Of a stretch of DNA of 64,000 bases, positions 10,024 through 22,052 are shown one piece after another. The stretch is from Kalaharituber pfeilii (lineage: Eukaryota; Ascomycota; Pezizomycetes; Pezizales; Pezizaceae), in the NCBI GenBank assembly GCA_015179045.1, contig WHUZ01000010.1:1364001-1428000 (forward strand), written 5' to 3'. Within the stretch, counting starts at the first letter, position 1. Each line of letters opens with the position of its first letter. The notes beneath the pieces are model-generated. The model did not search any database. It worked only from the letters and a program-made list of their open reading frames with translations, and had not been told where the DNA came from. The translations under genes were made by a program, and so were the position numbers.

Positions 10024-10525
10024 GGAGGGCTGGCAGTCATGGTGTTTTTGGGATGCTCGCTACTGTATGACATGACATGCGCACTCCTTATATATGTTTA
10101 ATGCGCGAACAGCTGACACCAGACGACAGTAATGCACTTTTGGACGTTTCACTACTAATCTATATGATTTCACTGTTTTGCACCCCCTAATTATCTTGTT
10201 TGGTTTTGCTTTATTGTTCATACACTGCATACATAGCTGTCTTTACTTTTTGCTGATTCTACCTCATGATGTGATAGTATTCTTTTCCAATCATGTATTA
10301 GTAGATAACAATTTAGAAATCTTGCACTGAGAAACGAAATGCAAACAATAACAAAGAAAAACTGACCCATTGACTCCGAAACACTCAAAGCAGATCTGGA
10401 CACGTGACAGAGCAAAGTAACCTTGAAAAAGGCAAAATAATGCACATGAACGTAACGTAACGTATCATAGCCAGCCAATTACCATAAAAAGCACAAAAGA
10501 TAGAGCTGTGACGGGATGAAGTACC
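10024..10525. other. Convergent 3' region DPB3/MED6
   Basis: These 502 AT-rich bases lie between convergent stops and show 3' UTR character. A short direct repetition CGTAACGTAACGTA lies near 10450. No coding sequence is supported. Confidence 0.55.
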
Positions 10526-11728
10526 TTATGTCGGACTAACCCCACCCCCCACTCCCGCTGCCTTACTCTTTCTCCTCTTCTTGACGCCCGGCGACCCCTG
10601 TCCCGCCTGCGCACCCGCCGCCGCCCCTCCCGCACCAACACTGGCACCAGTAACCGGCTTCCCACCACCAGCCATTGGCCCTCCCCCACCTGCAGCTGGA
10701 GCTCCTTTCGGCTGTCCACCACCGTTATCCCCCGCCACGCTAGGAGGGACGCTATCCTTCTTCCCCTGTGAAGAGTAGCTTCCTCCAACGACTGCAGCTG
10801 CAGTGCTGGTTTGTGATGATTTCCCAGGGGGAACGGGAGGGGAGGAGTCCATGAACTCGTTCCCGTGCTTGAGACTGAGTTGCAGGGATTGGTGCATAGT
10901 TCTGAGTTCGGCAAGTTCGTGGTGTGGGGGGAGGGAGCGGGTGATGGCAGTGGTAGTGGTGGATAGCTGTGAGGAGGAGGGTTGGATTGATTGTTGGCTA
11001 GGCGTTTGGATTTGGGAGGAGGGTTGGGTTGGGGCGGATGAGGCGGGGAGGATAGATTGTGAGGAAGTGGAAGTTGTAGTAGAGATGGTGGGAGAGATGT
11101 AGTGGTGACCTATGCTGGGTGTGAAATTGGATAGGGCAGAGGCCTTTCGCAGGGCGTTACGTAGATGCGTTATGATCGCCAGCTACTCCCGGAGACAAAT
11201 ACTGTCAGTAACCTGCTCCTTCAACGCACACTTCTGCATCCGCTTCTCTTTTCTCCCCAAACGTACCTGTCTCGAGGCCAACACAGCACCCACCCTCGGT
11301 GCCGGATATATATTGGCCGCTACAATATAGTACACCCCCTCCACCCTTACATCCTCAATCTTTCCATCTGGCCCATCCGGCCTCTCTCCCAGATCATACT
11401 TCGGTAGCCTCCTCCCTTTCCTGAACTGCTTCCTGATCGCATAAAACGCCGCCTCGGGCGCCTGCATTGCAACTACAAACTCCAGGCCCGTCATCGTCTT
11501 TAGCCGCGCCTCGAGCGCTTCGCGAGAGTGTAGCAGCGACGCGAGGGACGGGTTGAACTGTGCTTGTGTCCATAAGGAGCTGTTATTTGAAAGACGGTCA
11601 AAGAAGGGGGACTCGCGAAAGTAGAGGAGCGCGGTGTTGGGGGTGAGAGCGCCGCCGAAGAACTGATGGAAGAGGGCGGGTGAGCGCCAGACAATTTCGT
11701 CGAGCGGCTCTGCGGTTTGCTGGGCCAT
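10526..11728 (-). CDS. MED6: Mediator complex subunit 6
   Basis: Spliced as complement(join(10526..11182,11267..11728)), 372 residues. Exon 1 encodes the conserved Med6 head-module domain: EPLDEIVWRSPALFHQFFGG, NTALLYFRESPFFDRLSNNS, MTGLEFVVAMQAPEAAFYAI and RVEGVYYIVAANIYPAPRVG. The donor GTACGT follows LASRQ. The acceptor at 11183 is required because nearer AGs give stop codons. Exon 2 resumes LAIITHLRNALRKASALSNF and becomes Ser/Pro/Gly-rich, ending in a basic KKRRKSKAAG patch that could serve in nuclear localisation. Med6 links the Mediator head to RNA polymerase II. The C-terminal extension is poorly conserved in the family. Confidence 0.93.
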
Positions 11729-12119
11729 TGGCGTGAGGAAGGATTACGCCCCTATTTGTTACAGGAGAGAGCCTTCTGGCTGGTGGATGGGCGTGGTGGC
11801 GATGACGTTCGGCATCAAAATAACAGACGGAGTTGTCTCGTCATCGCCGACAGACTGTGAACTCAAAGAGCTGTGAGACATGACTCGCCGCTAGGCCCAC
11901 ATGAGTAGCTTTAGCGAGCACGGCAGTTGCCGAACCAGGACAGCGGCCCCAAAACTCCTTGCTGGTCGCTAGGATAAAGGTATCATAGAACTCTACTTCA
12001 AATTGATGTTCTCTACAATGTGATAAATCCATAAATGCAACGATACAATAGCTAACAGGAGCTTCGACAACAATCGGCCACAACCACGCCGCGAATATAG
12101 GCAAAAGGAACACGTATGA
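11729..12119. other. Spacer between MED6 and DGAT1
   Basis: These 391 bases hold the MED6 promoter and the DGAT1 3' region. A minus-strand frame at 11841-12113 shows no family resemblance and overlaps the expected DGAT1 3' UTR. Nothing else is seen. Confidence 0.5.
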
Positions 12120-14200
12120 TCAAGCCTTCACCATGCTTCCGTACTTTGCCTGCCATGCGAAAAAATAGAGTAGCACGGCTAGCGGTTGTCCGACCAGACA
12201 GAAGCTTATCCTATACATCTCATGAATGCTCATTAGCATCTCGTTTTAGCAAACCTGGTGACGTAAAATGGCTCTGTGGGAATAGCTCACCAAAAAATAG
12301 CATTTCCAACTACACTTGGTTGACCTCCTCCCTTCTCAAGTGGTGATGTTATCGCAATCAAGGGTATCTGAAAAAACATTCCTGCAAATGCGACGCCTGT
12401 GGTTCTAGTCATCAGCGCATGCCGCTAGTATAACACACATTTCCCAAAAAAGAAAAGCATACCGATTACATTATGTGTCGGTACGCCGACCAACAATTCG
12501 TGTAAAAATGCGCTAAAAGTAAAAACAACAATGCTGGCGAATATGGGATTGAATCCACGTCCAACCATGGGAGCGTAGACATGACGTTTCATGAAATGAT
12601 AGACTGGTTTGTTCCATGTCTGCAGGTAATAGTGAGTATGAAAGAGCACTTTAATAAACAAATGATTTATGATTGGGCATGACCTACCCTCCAGTATGTA
12701 CCGACTGAGCCAGAGTTCCACCAACTAATATATTCTTAGTATTTGTACAGTCAACTGGAAGTAAGGGGTATGCTACATACTCCGTGTAGAACTCCCGGTC
12801 ACCAAATCGAAGTAGCTCAGCAAGCGCATTAAGCCCACTCTGGAACAACGCAAAGAACCTACCAAGCGTTAGGATGCCATTCCGCTTCAATCCCATTTCA
12901 TAGTATGCTTACCCTGCTAGCCAAATAACTAACGATATAGTGCTCAATTTCATCAATCTCTCCAGAATTACCGGTAGGTTCAATTTATCCATAGCATGTA
13001 ACGAGTTCTTGAGCAGTGGAACAGCATATTGGAAAGAGAGAAACCATATTGCCAGGCTCAAGCCAATGACTTCACCTACTCTCTTAAGGAAGAAACTCAG
13101 CCTGAACTTCGGGGACCGGGGATAAACAGGCTGGTAGACAAGCGTTGGAGCCCACCAGAAGTAACAAAGATTCTTGAGGGTAATGTTCTGTGGGTAAGGA
13201 CACGAAGCGTAGATCTCTGGTGTGAGACAATTTTCTAGGTAGGCATCTCTGTTTTGGGAGTCAGACGTGCACCTGCTATCAACAAATAAAAGCGGAGTAT
13301 AATATACCGAAGATCTCTGTTTGTAAACGCATAGGATAGTACTTTGAGCCATACAATCACTTTTCACCCCACACGTCAGTACCCCACACGGCCCGCATGG
13401 TTCCCAATGAAGCCCTACCTGCATGAAACTCGCAGATTGTCCCTATCATTGGATGATGAATCTTATAGTAGACCACATAGTTTGCCACATATAAACTCAG
13501 CGTCGCATTGACCCCATGCGCGAATGCAATTAGCATCCAGGCTGCTCGAAGCTTTGGTGGCTCCTCGTCCTTGTTCGTTTTAGACCGCGCCAAGAGAGCC
13601 CGTGAAGCTGCAACGAGCTCTATTAGGTACGCGATAAACAGGTGTGCGGGGATAAGGGAGTAAAGAAGAGCTCCCATCCGAATGTCGTCGGTCCGTATAT
13701 CGTGTTGAAGGCTTATTATAAAGCCGTACTGCAGTCATTGCCACATTAGCAAGGGGGACTAGAACCTCTGGGATGCACACAGGCTGTCAACCTTCATGTA
13801 GTTTTCCATAACCAGCCTTAAATTCCCCACAACTGGCATTGGAATGTTGGTTAGTTCTTGCCGCCATGCGGAGCGTCAGAATGTTGGACTCACTTAAAAC
13901 AAGGACCATGAGATTCCTAAACCCTAAAAATGACGGGACATCCGCAGACTCGTGTGAGAGGCAAGACGTCCTCGGCTTGGAGTGTATAGCAAAGACATGT
14001 TTGTATTTTCTATCCAGAGGTTCTCTCCACTGGAAGCTTGCTGTTGGGGCAGCCCCAACGAGGTTCAGCTCCGGACCTGCCACGGATTGCTGCGTATCAC
14101 GCCGAAGATAAGCTCCAGAGGAATTGACCTGCTCAGCTATTCCAGTGGAGCATCCCACGTCTGTGGTGACTTTAGTTGACATTGGTAGAGTGCTCTTCAC
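12120..14200 (-). CDS. DGA1-type DGAT1: Diacylglycerol O-acyltransferase 1 (MBOAT family)
   Basis: Ten exons fit in phase: complement(join(12120..12210,12291..12396,12463..12619,12688..12724,12781..12858,12913..13272,13308..13359,13419..13728,13792..13832,13894..14200)), giving 512 residues. The N-terminal part has YKHVFAIHSKPRTSCLSHES and FLGFRNLMVLVLIVGNLRLV. Later blocks are the NLCYFWWAPTLVYQPVYPRS region, FYTDWWNSGSVGTYWRTWN, and the catalytic His435 in FSAFLHELLVGVPTHNVIG. Many transmembrane helices are evident. These are DGAT1/ACAT motifs of the ER enzyme that makes triacylglycerol from diacylglycerol and acyl-CoA. The FYxDWWN form and N-terminal block favour DGAT1 over sterol acyltransferase. 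One intron (13791..13729) uses the non-consensus donor GTTGAC, chosen because it alone keeps YMK-YGF in frame. The start could also be the in-frame ATG at 14182. Confidence 0.93.
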
Positions 14201-15092
14201 TTCAAAAGTCGAGAGCTTAGGTTGGACAAGGAAGCTTTGAGGCTAGCTGGGTTGTGGGTGATGCGGGAATTGGGACGAAACAAGACAAGACGCACGCAAA
14301 GTTATCAGTTTGGCGAGAAACTATCAGAGAATATATTGGACTGGTTCATGCAAGAGAACATGAGAGAATTTACTGCAACACCTCGGGCAGGTAGAAAGGC
14401 ACAACTGCATATTTGCACTGGAGTGAGCGAGGCGGGATACATGAATTGGGGGTTAACGATAAAAACTGACTCTGAAAACAACAGAATTGATGCTGCCCAG
14501 CCGGGCCACAAGCCACGCCCGCTTGACATGTGATTCCGCACGGCAATTAAGTTAGTAGTTAGTAACTACTTAGTATCGTAGTTAGGAACTAGTAGTCTTT
14601 TAATATATTTTGCCCACTCCGCACTCCGAGCACTCGCGCTGAAACCAGCAGGTGATAGCCATATGTTAGGCAGTCTTCCGGCGTCGGCCCTCAGTGGTGA
14701 GTGGTGATCTGCTCGAGGATCATTGTCCTTCTAGCATGCAGCTGCGGCAGCGCCTTCTGAGGTGGCAGTTGCACCACATTGAGGCTGGCAGCAGCAGCGA
14801 CACAAGTCTGGTACTGTAATTTGCGCGCAATTATGACCTACGTGGGTAGCTGGGGTCCCCAAGAGCGGAACTGCAGCTCACTCCTATACTTGTTACTCTC
14901 CCTTGCTCACCTCAACATAGGCTGGGCATAGCGGAAGACACACTTATTAAAGTAATGTGTTTTTATCGCACTTCGGGAACGCTCTATGACGGTTGGGCAT
15001 GAGTGCTATCCATAATACCATGAGCTTCGATCATTTTTCTCTCTGATTTTCATTCTTTTCTACTATTTAACAACATTTCACAATCGGGATGC
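14201..15092. other. Intergenic region between DGAT1 and mS35
   Basis: These 890 bases hold the DGAT1 promoter and the 3' end of mS35. A plus-strand frame of 103 codons (14222-14533) starts just beyond the DGAT1 ATG but has no recognisable motif. A TAGTTAG-type repetition lies near 14550-14590. No gene is supported. Confidence 0.5.
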
Positions 15093-15990
15093 TTAGGGCG
15101 CTTGGTTCAACGATGCCGTCACTCTGGAGGCATTCGCCTTGCTCTCAGCTCTCCGCATTGCAGCCAATTGTTTCCTCTTCTCCTTTGTCATCCTCCACTC
15201 CACCGGGAATTTTGGCTTGGCTTTGAACCTCTTTTCATAATGTCTGAAATCAAAAGGTATATCCTCAAAGTCATCAGTAAGATCCTGCGCAAGTGGCTCG
15301 GTTAGCAATGCGGCAGATATATCATCCTATCATCTTCCCTTACCTTTGCCTCTTCCAGGATCCTGTCTAGTAGGTCGCTCAAGTAACGTTTGTTTTGCGC
15401 TTGTGTCTCGAACATTTCGCATGATATTTTCACAATGTCATCTTTGGGATTATATCGTCTCCCGGCAAGTTTAATGAGCTTCCGCCGAGAGACTGGAGAA
15501 AGGCCGAAATCCTTTGTGCAGAACTCCATGACAACCTTAGGCTCTGCTGGATGTTTGTCACCCATATATGTTGTGTATCGGAAACGCAGTACCTGTGTCG
15601 GACCAGGAGGCTCGAAGGGCGTTGTATATTCTGAAAACAAACATGCAATTAGCTTTGTATGAAAGAACCCAATTGACAAAGTGAAAACATACGAGCCAGC
15701 AAAGGCATTTCATAGGCTGCTATTCTTGCGTAATGTCTTGCCTCTCGATGCTGCTCTAACTCATCGTGTCCCGCTGAGCTGATATCATCGAATGTCCATT
15801 CCTTCTCGTCAAGGCCGAATGTTGCGTCCCGCTCGGTGACTGCCCTTCTGAAGGATGGTGTGGGATCAATGCAGGTCCGTGGAGTAGACGAGAAACATCG
15901 CACTATTGGGGCAAAACGGGGTGGGCTGCAATTCGAGAGCCCTCGGAGTGTGGCTGTCGTGGCCTGCCTCAGCAGCAGATTTAATGTCAT
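15093..15990 (-). CDS. RSM24: Mitochondrial small-subunit ribosomal protein mS35 (Rsm24)
   Basis: Spliced as complement(join(15093..15284,15344..15630,15693..15990)), 258 residues. The N terminus is basic, hydroxylated and Arg-rich (MTLNLLLRQATTATLRG, then RCFSSTPRT), a mitochondrial presequence. The core contains EMPLLAQYTTPFEPP, VLRFRYTTYMGDKHPAEPKV, LIKLAGRRYNPKDDIVKISC and DFEDIPFDFRHYEKRFKAKP, characteristic of the mS35 family. Introns are GT-AG with GTATGT and GTAAGG donors. The protein is a fungal/metazoan-specific component of the mitoribosomal small subunit. Confidence 0.92.
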
Positions 15991-17030
15991 CGCGTCTTGA
16001 GTGGTTCACCGAGAGAGACGTGGGATGGGCAAATATTATACAGCACGTGACACAGGAATTGACCGGCAGCTAGTGGTACTATTGGCTGCTAAGTGCAACG
16101 TCTTCAAGTCAACAGCGAACGAGGTATCAGGGCAACCCCTCTCCACAGCCCTCTTCACAACTAATTCAAGGGCTTATCAAATGCAACTGACTGCCAGTCT
16201 GGTATAGCCGCAACGCGTCCCCATATTTTCAATTGAGCCTTACCAGTCTCTTTATCTCTGGCTGGGTGGCACGCATGCGACCACTGACAGCACGTCCAGC
16301 GGGATCCAATTGAAGTTGAGAAGGTGCTGTTAGCTGGAGGATCTACAGGTGAGTATTGATGAATTAACTAAGTACGCCCCCAGTTCATGCAACAAGACTG
16401 GACTGTCGGAGCTAGAGGAATCTGGTATGTGACTGTTTCTTATCGTGATGCTTAGGTGCCCAAGGAAAGCATCCTAGGAGACAACCGTGACTAGCCTGAC
16501 GTGAAAAGATTTGGAGAATCACGAAGGATACGGACGAATTTGTATACATTGATGAAATTCGTGAATATGGTTCGTAAACTATCCAAATTTGACGCCTAAG
16601 ATATTGATGAAAATTGCGGATTCCACCTCCAGCGACTCCACTCCTGTTATCCCAACCAGGGCTCTACGCGAGGTTCATCGGTGGTGTCTCCCAGATCTGG
16701 AATGGAAAGAAATCAGAACAAAACAAGGGAAAAGATACAGTAAACGGATGGAAAAGCGAAGATTTAACAAAAGAAATTTCCAAAGTCTTGGTTGGTTGTG
16801 GCAATGCCTAGCGAAAAGAAAGAAAAGGGATCCAGAATTTGCTTGGTAAGTAGGTTTTTGACCCAGATTTTGCATTCTGAGTCTCGTAACGTGTTCGTCG
16901 TAACGGTCATCAATCCTTTTGTCGTGTACAATAGAGTTCAGATTCGCTTTGGAAGCAAGTTGGCTCCTGAACACTTTTCCTGAAATTAGCTGCTGCTAAA
17001 GCTGAATTCTCTGGTAAATACACCAACTTT
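15991..17030. other. Intergenic region upstream of mS35
   Basis: About 1.04 kb without a supported gene. Frames at 16589-16849 (+) and 16675-16974 (-) overlap one another antisense, are lysine-rich or anonymous, and match no family that I recognise. Confidence 0.45.
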
Positions 17031-17750
17031 TCATCCCAATACGACACTCAACCAGTCGTCCTTCGAATTCACTTGTTTTGCAGTTGCCGGATTCTGTGTT
17101 CCCATAGCTGCTGTGCCCGAGTGCTTGCTAAGCATTGCAGCATCGATGGTTTTTGTAGCAGAATACTGACTGTCAGAGACTTGATCTCTGCGCTTCATTG
17201 AGCGCGAACGCCGCCCTGTCCTCCAAGCCCTATACAGAAACTCCCTCGGTGCCCATGATATCGCTAGCGCAGTTGAATAGGGTGCCTCCGTAAACTTCTT
17301 TCGCAGTTCTTCGGTAGCGGTATCCAGCAGTTGATGGCTTATGACATCAAAATGAGAAAGTTCGTAAGTTGATGGAGGAAGCACATCTCGGGCCGCAAGC
17401 TTTCAGAAAATGTTAGAATCCTCGTGCAAAACATCAAGAAGCACACAATCCCTCACATAAATCAGTTTAAACTGGTAAAAAGCTAAATTCATAGCCTTCG
17501 CCACTTCTTGCTTGTCTGGGGGTTGACCTTGAGTGCCCTTCGGACGTGGAGGTTCGTTTGGATTCATGCCGATGAACGAGAGTATGTTCGAGAGTTGTCT
17601 AAAGGAATTGAATTCCTCGAGGAGTCGGAGCTCCGCAAGACCAAGTGTTCTAACATTGACCGCGAGAGTCTGAGGGCCAATTGTTACAGAGGCAGCAAAA
17701 CTAAGAGCATGTCTGAAGCTCACCCAATGCACTCGAACCTGACCAACCAT
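17031..17750 (-). CDS. Unrecognised two-exon protein
   Basis: Spliced as complement(join(17031..17399,17457..17750)), 220 residues. A 57-nt intron with donor GTGAGG, branch TTCTAAC and acceptor GAAAG joins MNLAFYQFKLIY to LAARDVLPPSTYELSHFDV in frame. Without it both halves end in stops nearby, so splicing is a genuine prediction. The protein is mixed helical. Exon 1 has ELRLLEEFNSFRQLSNILSF. Exon 2 has ISHQLLDTATEELRKKFTEA and then a basic patch (RTGRRSRSMKRRD). No transmembrane segment, signal peptide or catalytic motif is visible. I do not recognise the family. The start at 17750 is the first ATG in frame, but an upstream exon is possible because an A12/C11 tract lies just beyond. Confidence 0.6.
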
Positions 17751-19690
17751 CCCTGTCGAACATGTCCGTTCTTCTCTGGTAAGTGGACAAAGCCGGGTGG
17801 GATTAAGAATTGGACCGTGGGCTTGCCGGAGCTGTTAAGAGGCCTGGGTTTGCATGCAGACCATTTTTTTTTTTGGGGGGGGGGGTGCGTGGATTCTTAG
17901 GCCATGAAAAGACCCTGCAGCAACCGCTGTAAACCAAGAGTCTGGGGTAATGGGAGAGCCAAGACAAGGTTTTACTAGCACCTTAAAGGGCCAAAGTGCA
18001 GGGATTGAAGTGAATGGGGGTCGCTCGGGATGTGGAGAAGTGGTGCATTGAATTCAGAATATGATCTGGTGAGATCTATGAAGTAACTGTAAGGAGATGA
18101 GGGGGCGACGTGGAGCACATACTGCTCCCTACTCCCAAACCAGCTAGACGTATGCACCTATCGTACCCATCAAAGATGAAGATCATTCGAGGTCCAGCAA
18201 TGCCCGTTATATTTAGCAGTTTCCCGGATACAAGTAACACCAGAGGAAAGGCAGCAGCTGCACGTAAGGTTTGGTGTGGAGAAGGTTCCAGTGTTGCCAA
18301 GGACTGCGCATACCTAAGTACAGTGTACATCTCGGCACTTGCAGGGCACGCGCCGCTAGCAGCTGCGCCGCATTACGATTGAGCAACGTCAGAATCGCTT
18401 GTACCAGTCTCGCTGAGCAGGCACTGCACACGTCCAGCGCAGGCCCTGGGACGGCAGCGCAAGCGCCCTGCACTGGCCGCAGGCGCGGGGGCAGTGTGGG
18501 GAGCCCGAACGCAATGTGTTATTATGTGGGCCGGCTGATCTGGTTGGGCGAGTTGCATTGCGGGCGCTTCCAACCCTGTGCAGACAGCAGTACGTAGCCG
18601 TCTCCGCTGGAATACCGATAGTACGATGTACAGAGAGGCGCGCTGGCACGGCCGGAGCGGGGAGGAGCGGCCCTGATCTGGAGGCGGATCTGGCTAAGGA
18701 ACGTGGTGCTGAGTGGGAATCTCAGGGTCCAGATTCAAGGGTCTTGCGGGGGCTGGGGTGAGATGCCCGCGCCAAGATGCAGGCAAGGTGCTAGTCTCGT
18801 GACTCTGGCGCCCTGGGGATGCGCTCCGGCCGAGTTGGGGCATGCGAGGCCGGCTGGCATTCGTGCCAGACCGCTATGATATGTAGTACCTGATAGCCCC
18901 CCACGTTTGGCTTGGTTGATGCAATCGCATGGGCCTTGCCCCTGCTCAATGTTTCTCCCAGTCGTTAATCCTCCCCGCTGCTAAGCATGCACATTGCGAC
19001 ATGAACGGGCTAATCGTGCCCAACCGTTAACCGTAGACCAGCTGACAATGGATAACAGATTTTTACCCCCCTCTCGCTGCCCGTCGTGCTGTGGGAAGGG
19101 AAGCAAAGTCCTTCTAAGTAACTTGACTCAGATGACAAGGTTATGGCACACAAATTATTTTGTATGTACTCTACACTGTTCACAATTATCAAAGGAATTT
19201 GGACCTTTAAGTCAAATCTATTGGACACCAGAATGGAGCAAGGGTTTAGCGAGGTAAAGCAGTTTGGTGAGGTGAATAAGCAGATAGGCCACCCTTGGGA
19301 ACCTAAAGTGGCAATATGGAGTGATCCTTGCTGTTACCACTGGGTTCTGTTCAGCGGGTTCTACAAAGCTCCTATTCATATGGTTGGGAACGTCTTTAAC
19401 CTGAGTGAATTACACAACAATTTCAACACCTTGAAATGCAAGTAGAATACATAGCTAAAATTCTTTTTACTTCATAAAATGATAGATTACACTGCGGTAT
19501 TGAATCATATAATTTTTTTATGATAGTGTTTTAGGGATTAAAGGCAGTGAGTTTTGTTAGGAAAGGGTCATAATGTCCAGTATTAGTAATTGCCAAATAT
19601 AGTAAAAGTTTATCTTGGTCTAGCCAAAAAAAGAAATAATAACTCAAAATAGAACAATATGCAGTATACCCACGGCCACTTTGTCATTAT

Positions 19691-19867
19691 GAGTTGAAAT
19701 TGATGGAATCATCATTCTCATCCTCAACGAATTCATAATATTCTTCTGAGTCTGAACCACTGTCAAACCCTTCCAAATGAACTGGCGCTAGCTGCGCGGA
19801 CTCTCTGGATGTACCTTCCTCTCTCACATCATCCAAATGTTCAAATTCTGCTTCTTCCTACCGTGCC
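19691..19867 (-). pseudogene. Acidic open segment, possible coding remnant
   Basis: Read on the minus strand, this segment is open from a TAG stop near 19860 to TAA near 19691. It encodes an acidic peptide containing EEAEFEHLDDVREEGTSRE, DSGSDSEEYYEFVEDEND and DSINFNS. There is no start codon. A Glu/Asp/Ser-rich peptide in a strongly AT-rich zone is unlike random frames and could be the C-terminal exon of a decayed gene or mobile element. Family unknown. Confidence 0.25.
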
Positions 19868-20842
19868 TTGTTTAGGTCTCTCCAGATGCCGTGCCCACTT
19901 GCTTTTCCTTCCTGAAGGTATTTGGTAACACTATATGTACTTCAATTAGCTGTGGATTAATTAATTAAACTAAACATTGGATCATATTTACCTATGCTAG
20001 CGACTCCAGCCTCAGACAGAACAAAAGAAAGGATGCACGCATATTAGGTGGGATTAGCCATCAAACCCAATGTTCGGTAGAAACGTCCCCAACCATATGA
20101 TACTGATAACAAGACTGTTGAAGAATAGGAGCGTTGGGTACTAGGTAGGTAGTACTTGTAGATGGCCAACGTCTCAATCGATTCTTACCAATTGAGACAA
20201 AATTGCCAGGACCTCGACTAGGCCCTGGCCGCAAATGGACTATGACCACATTAATTGACACCTGCGCTATAAACCACTTGATATCATTGGACATCTGCAG
20301 CAAGCCTCGACACATCAATCATTACTACACCTTGGCGTCATTACCACATATCGACTGCGTTTTTAGACACTGATAGTACAAGAAGATAACGTGCCAGTAT
20401 GGCAGATAAGCATTCATTCACTCACTTATCGAACACCACTGTTGTTAATTAGCCATCAACAGGATGAGGCCAGATCCAGTAGGTAAATGTAAATTCGCTT
20501 ACGCGCCGCTCGCTGCTGATTGCTTATTTCTCGTGGATGGCGAATGGCAACATAGCAGCAAGGTGAGTATGCATACGCCCGCGCCGCGCGCGCAACTGAT
20601 GCTAACTTCTCGTCAATGCAGCTCGACAGCTCGACAATTCGACACATGACGGTACACATGGTCATCAGGAAATTCTGAGCATTGGCCTGTATTTAAACCG
20701 CTATGTAGATCGCAATACCTACATAGAGGGGCATCCCGGCCTTGGAGAAGTAGTCAAGCTTCAAGCGTTGTCTTAAGTTACACTCATTTTAGGTGCCTTA
20801 TGGTAGTATTCGTGACACGAGCAATAGGGCAGCATCACAGCT

Positions 20843-20955
20843 TGACAACCTGGAAATACAGTAGCGGGCAATAAGCGAGCATGGAAATACAGGATGAGGA
20901 AGCATAGCAGTATGGTAGCATGGATATACAACAGCGGGTAATGCGGCAGCATCCA
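20843..20955. repeat. Imperfect tandem repeat, about 30-40 nt units
   Basis: Three diverged units begin TGGAAATACAG, TGGAAATACAG and TGGATATACAA, each followed by related AGCGGG(C/T)AAT or GGATGAGGAAGC words. The first and third match best. It lies in gene-poor DNA and looks like a degenerate minisatellite. Confidence 0.4.
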
Positions 20956-22052
20956 AGTGCAGGTGCTGGCTGCATGGCGGGAGGAAGGATGGCAGAGGGA
21001 AGTACGAATCATAGAGTGCAACTGGATTCAGTTTGGCGCTAGGCATAACCTGTAAGGCTAAGGCCGAGTGGTTACGATTCCTGTTCATCATTAGTGAGAG
21101 TTATCCAGAAATCATAGGTACTATATCGCTAATACATTGAACAGAATAGAAGAGCTTGAAGTAGGATCCAGCAATCACTCTGTAAAGATCAAGAGGAAGA
21201 ATAATTCTGTTAGCAGTAAGGATAAGCAATGAGGCCGATGCGTGACGATGAGGTCAGGAATATGCTGCCGTATGACTTTTTCTGGTACATGAATGAGCCT
21301 GAAAGGAGGTCTTTTTTTTTTTCTTTTGCTAGAATAGATAGCTTGCATGACCCGGAGATGAGGCATTTGCTATTGTTCTATGAAATTGATTGAATAACTA
21401 ATTATCTTGCTGTACGATATAGTGTCGATGAGATTCTATTAAGGTCAGATGTGAGTGAAGTGAACCGGGATCGAAGCCAAGGGGGTTTACGCTTTTCAGT
21501 TAAGAGCGAGAGTTATGCATAACGTCGGCACCCGACCCTCGCTGCCAAGCTCGAGGGCAGGTGCTGAGGCTAACGAGTGTTAGGTAAAGGATCTTGATTC
21601 CCTCTGGCACTGAAGAAGTGACGCTGCCTCAAGATTCGGAACAACGAGGGATAGAAAAATCTTCGTAAGACGGCATTGGAAACTAGAACGTTTCTCACGC
21701 AGCACTTATTCTAGCATTGCGGGCTGTCAATCTGATCGCTAGCCTGGAGACTGCCCGAGTTTGTTCACAACCCGTGCATCAATCTTACGGCTAATCACCG
21801 GGATTCATTTTCGGTATGCACAAAGACCCCTTGTTCATCTCCGCTGCTCACTCCCCTTTTTGTTTTCATCCATTTTTTTTTCAGCTTATCTTTTCTTGGT
21901 GACTCATTTAAAATTCACACCTGCTCAGCAAGTATATTAAGTAGTAGTTAGACCAAATAGTCACTCCTTAGTCTGGCCTTGAGCTGTGAACGAGAGCAGT
22001 CTCGAGGGGATTAAGCCAGTCCCTTGGTGCTTTGAGAGCGAAGCAAAGCAAA

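Larger units (their letters stand above)
17751..22052. other. 4.3 kb gene-poor tract
   Basis: No conserved gene is visible. It has a T12 run followed by G11 near 17868-17886. A GC-rich island spans about 18340-18850 with anonymous overlapping frames. An AT-rich zone spans about 19140-20000, and imperfect repeats lie near 20840-20960. A minus-strand acidic open segment lies at 19691-19867. Composition shifts along the tract suggest decayed mobile sequence, but I see no transposase motif or terminal repeats. Confidence 0.45.

Noticed and set aside
14222..14533. 103-codon frame upstream of DGAT1
   Set aside because: No recognisable features, overlapped by an antisense frame, and located in the expected promoter.
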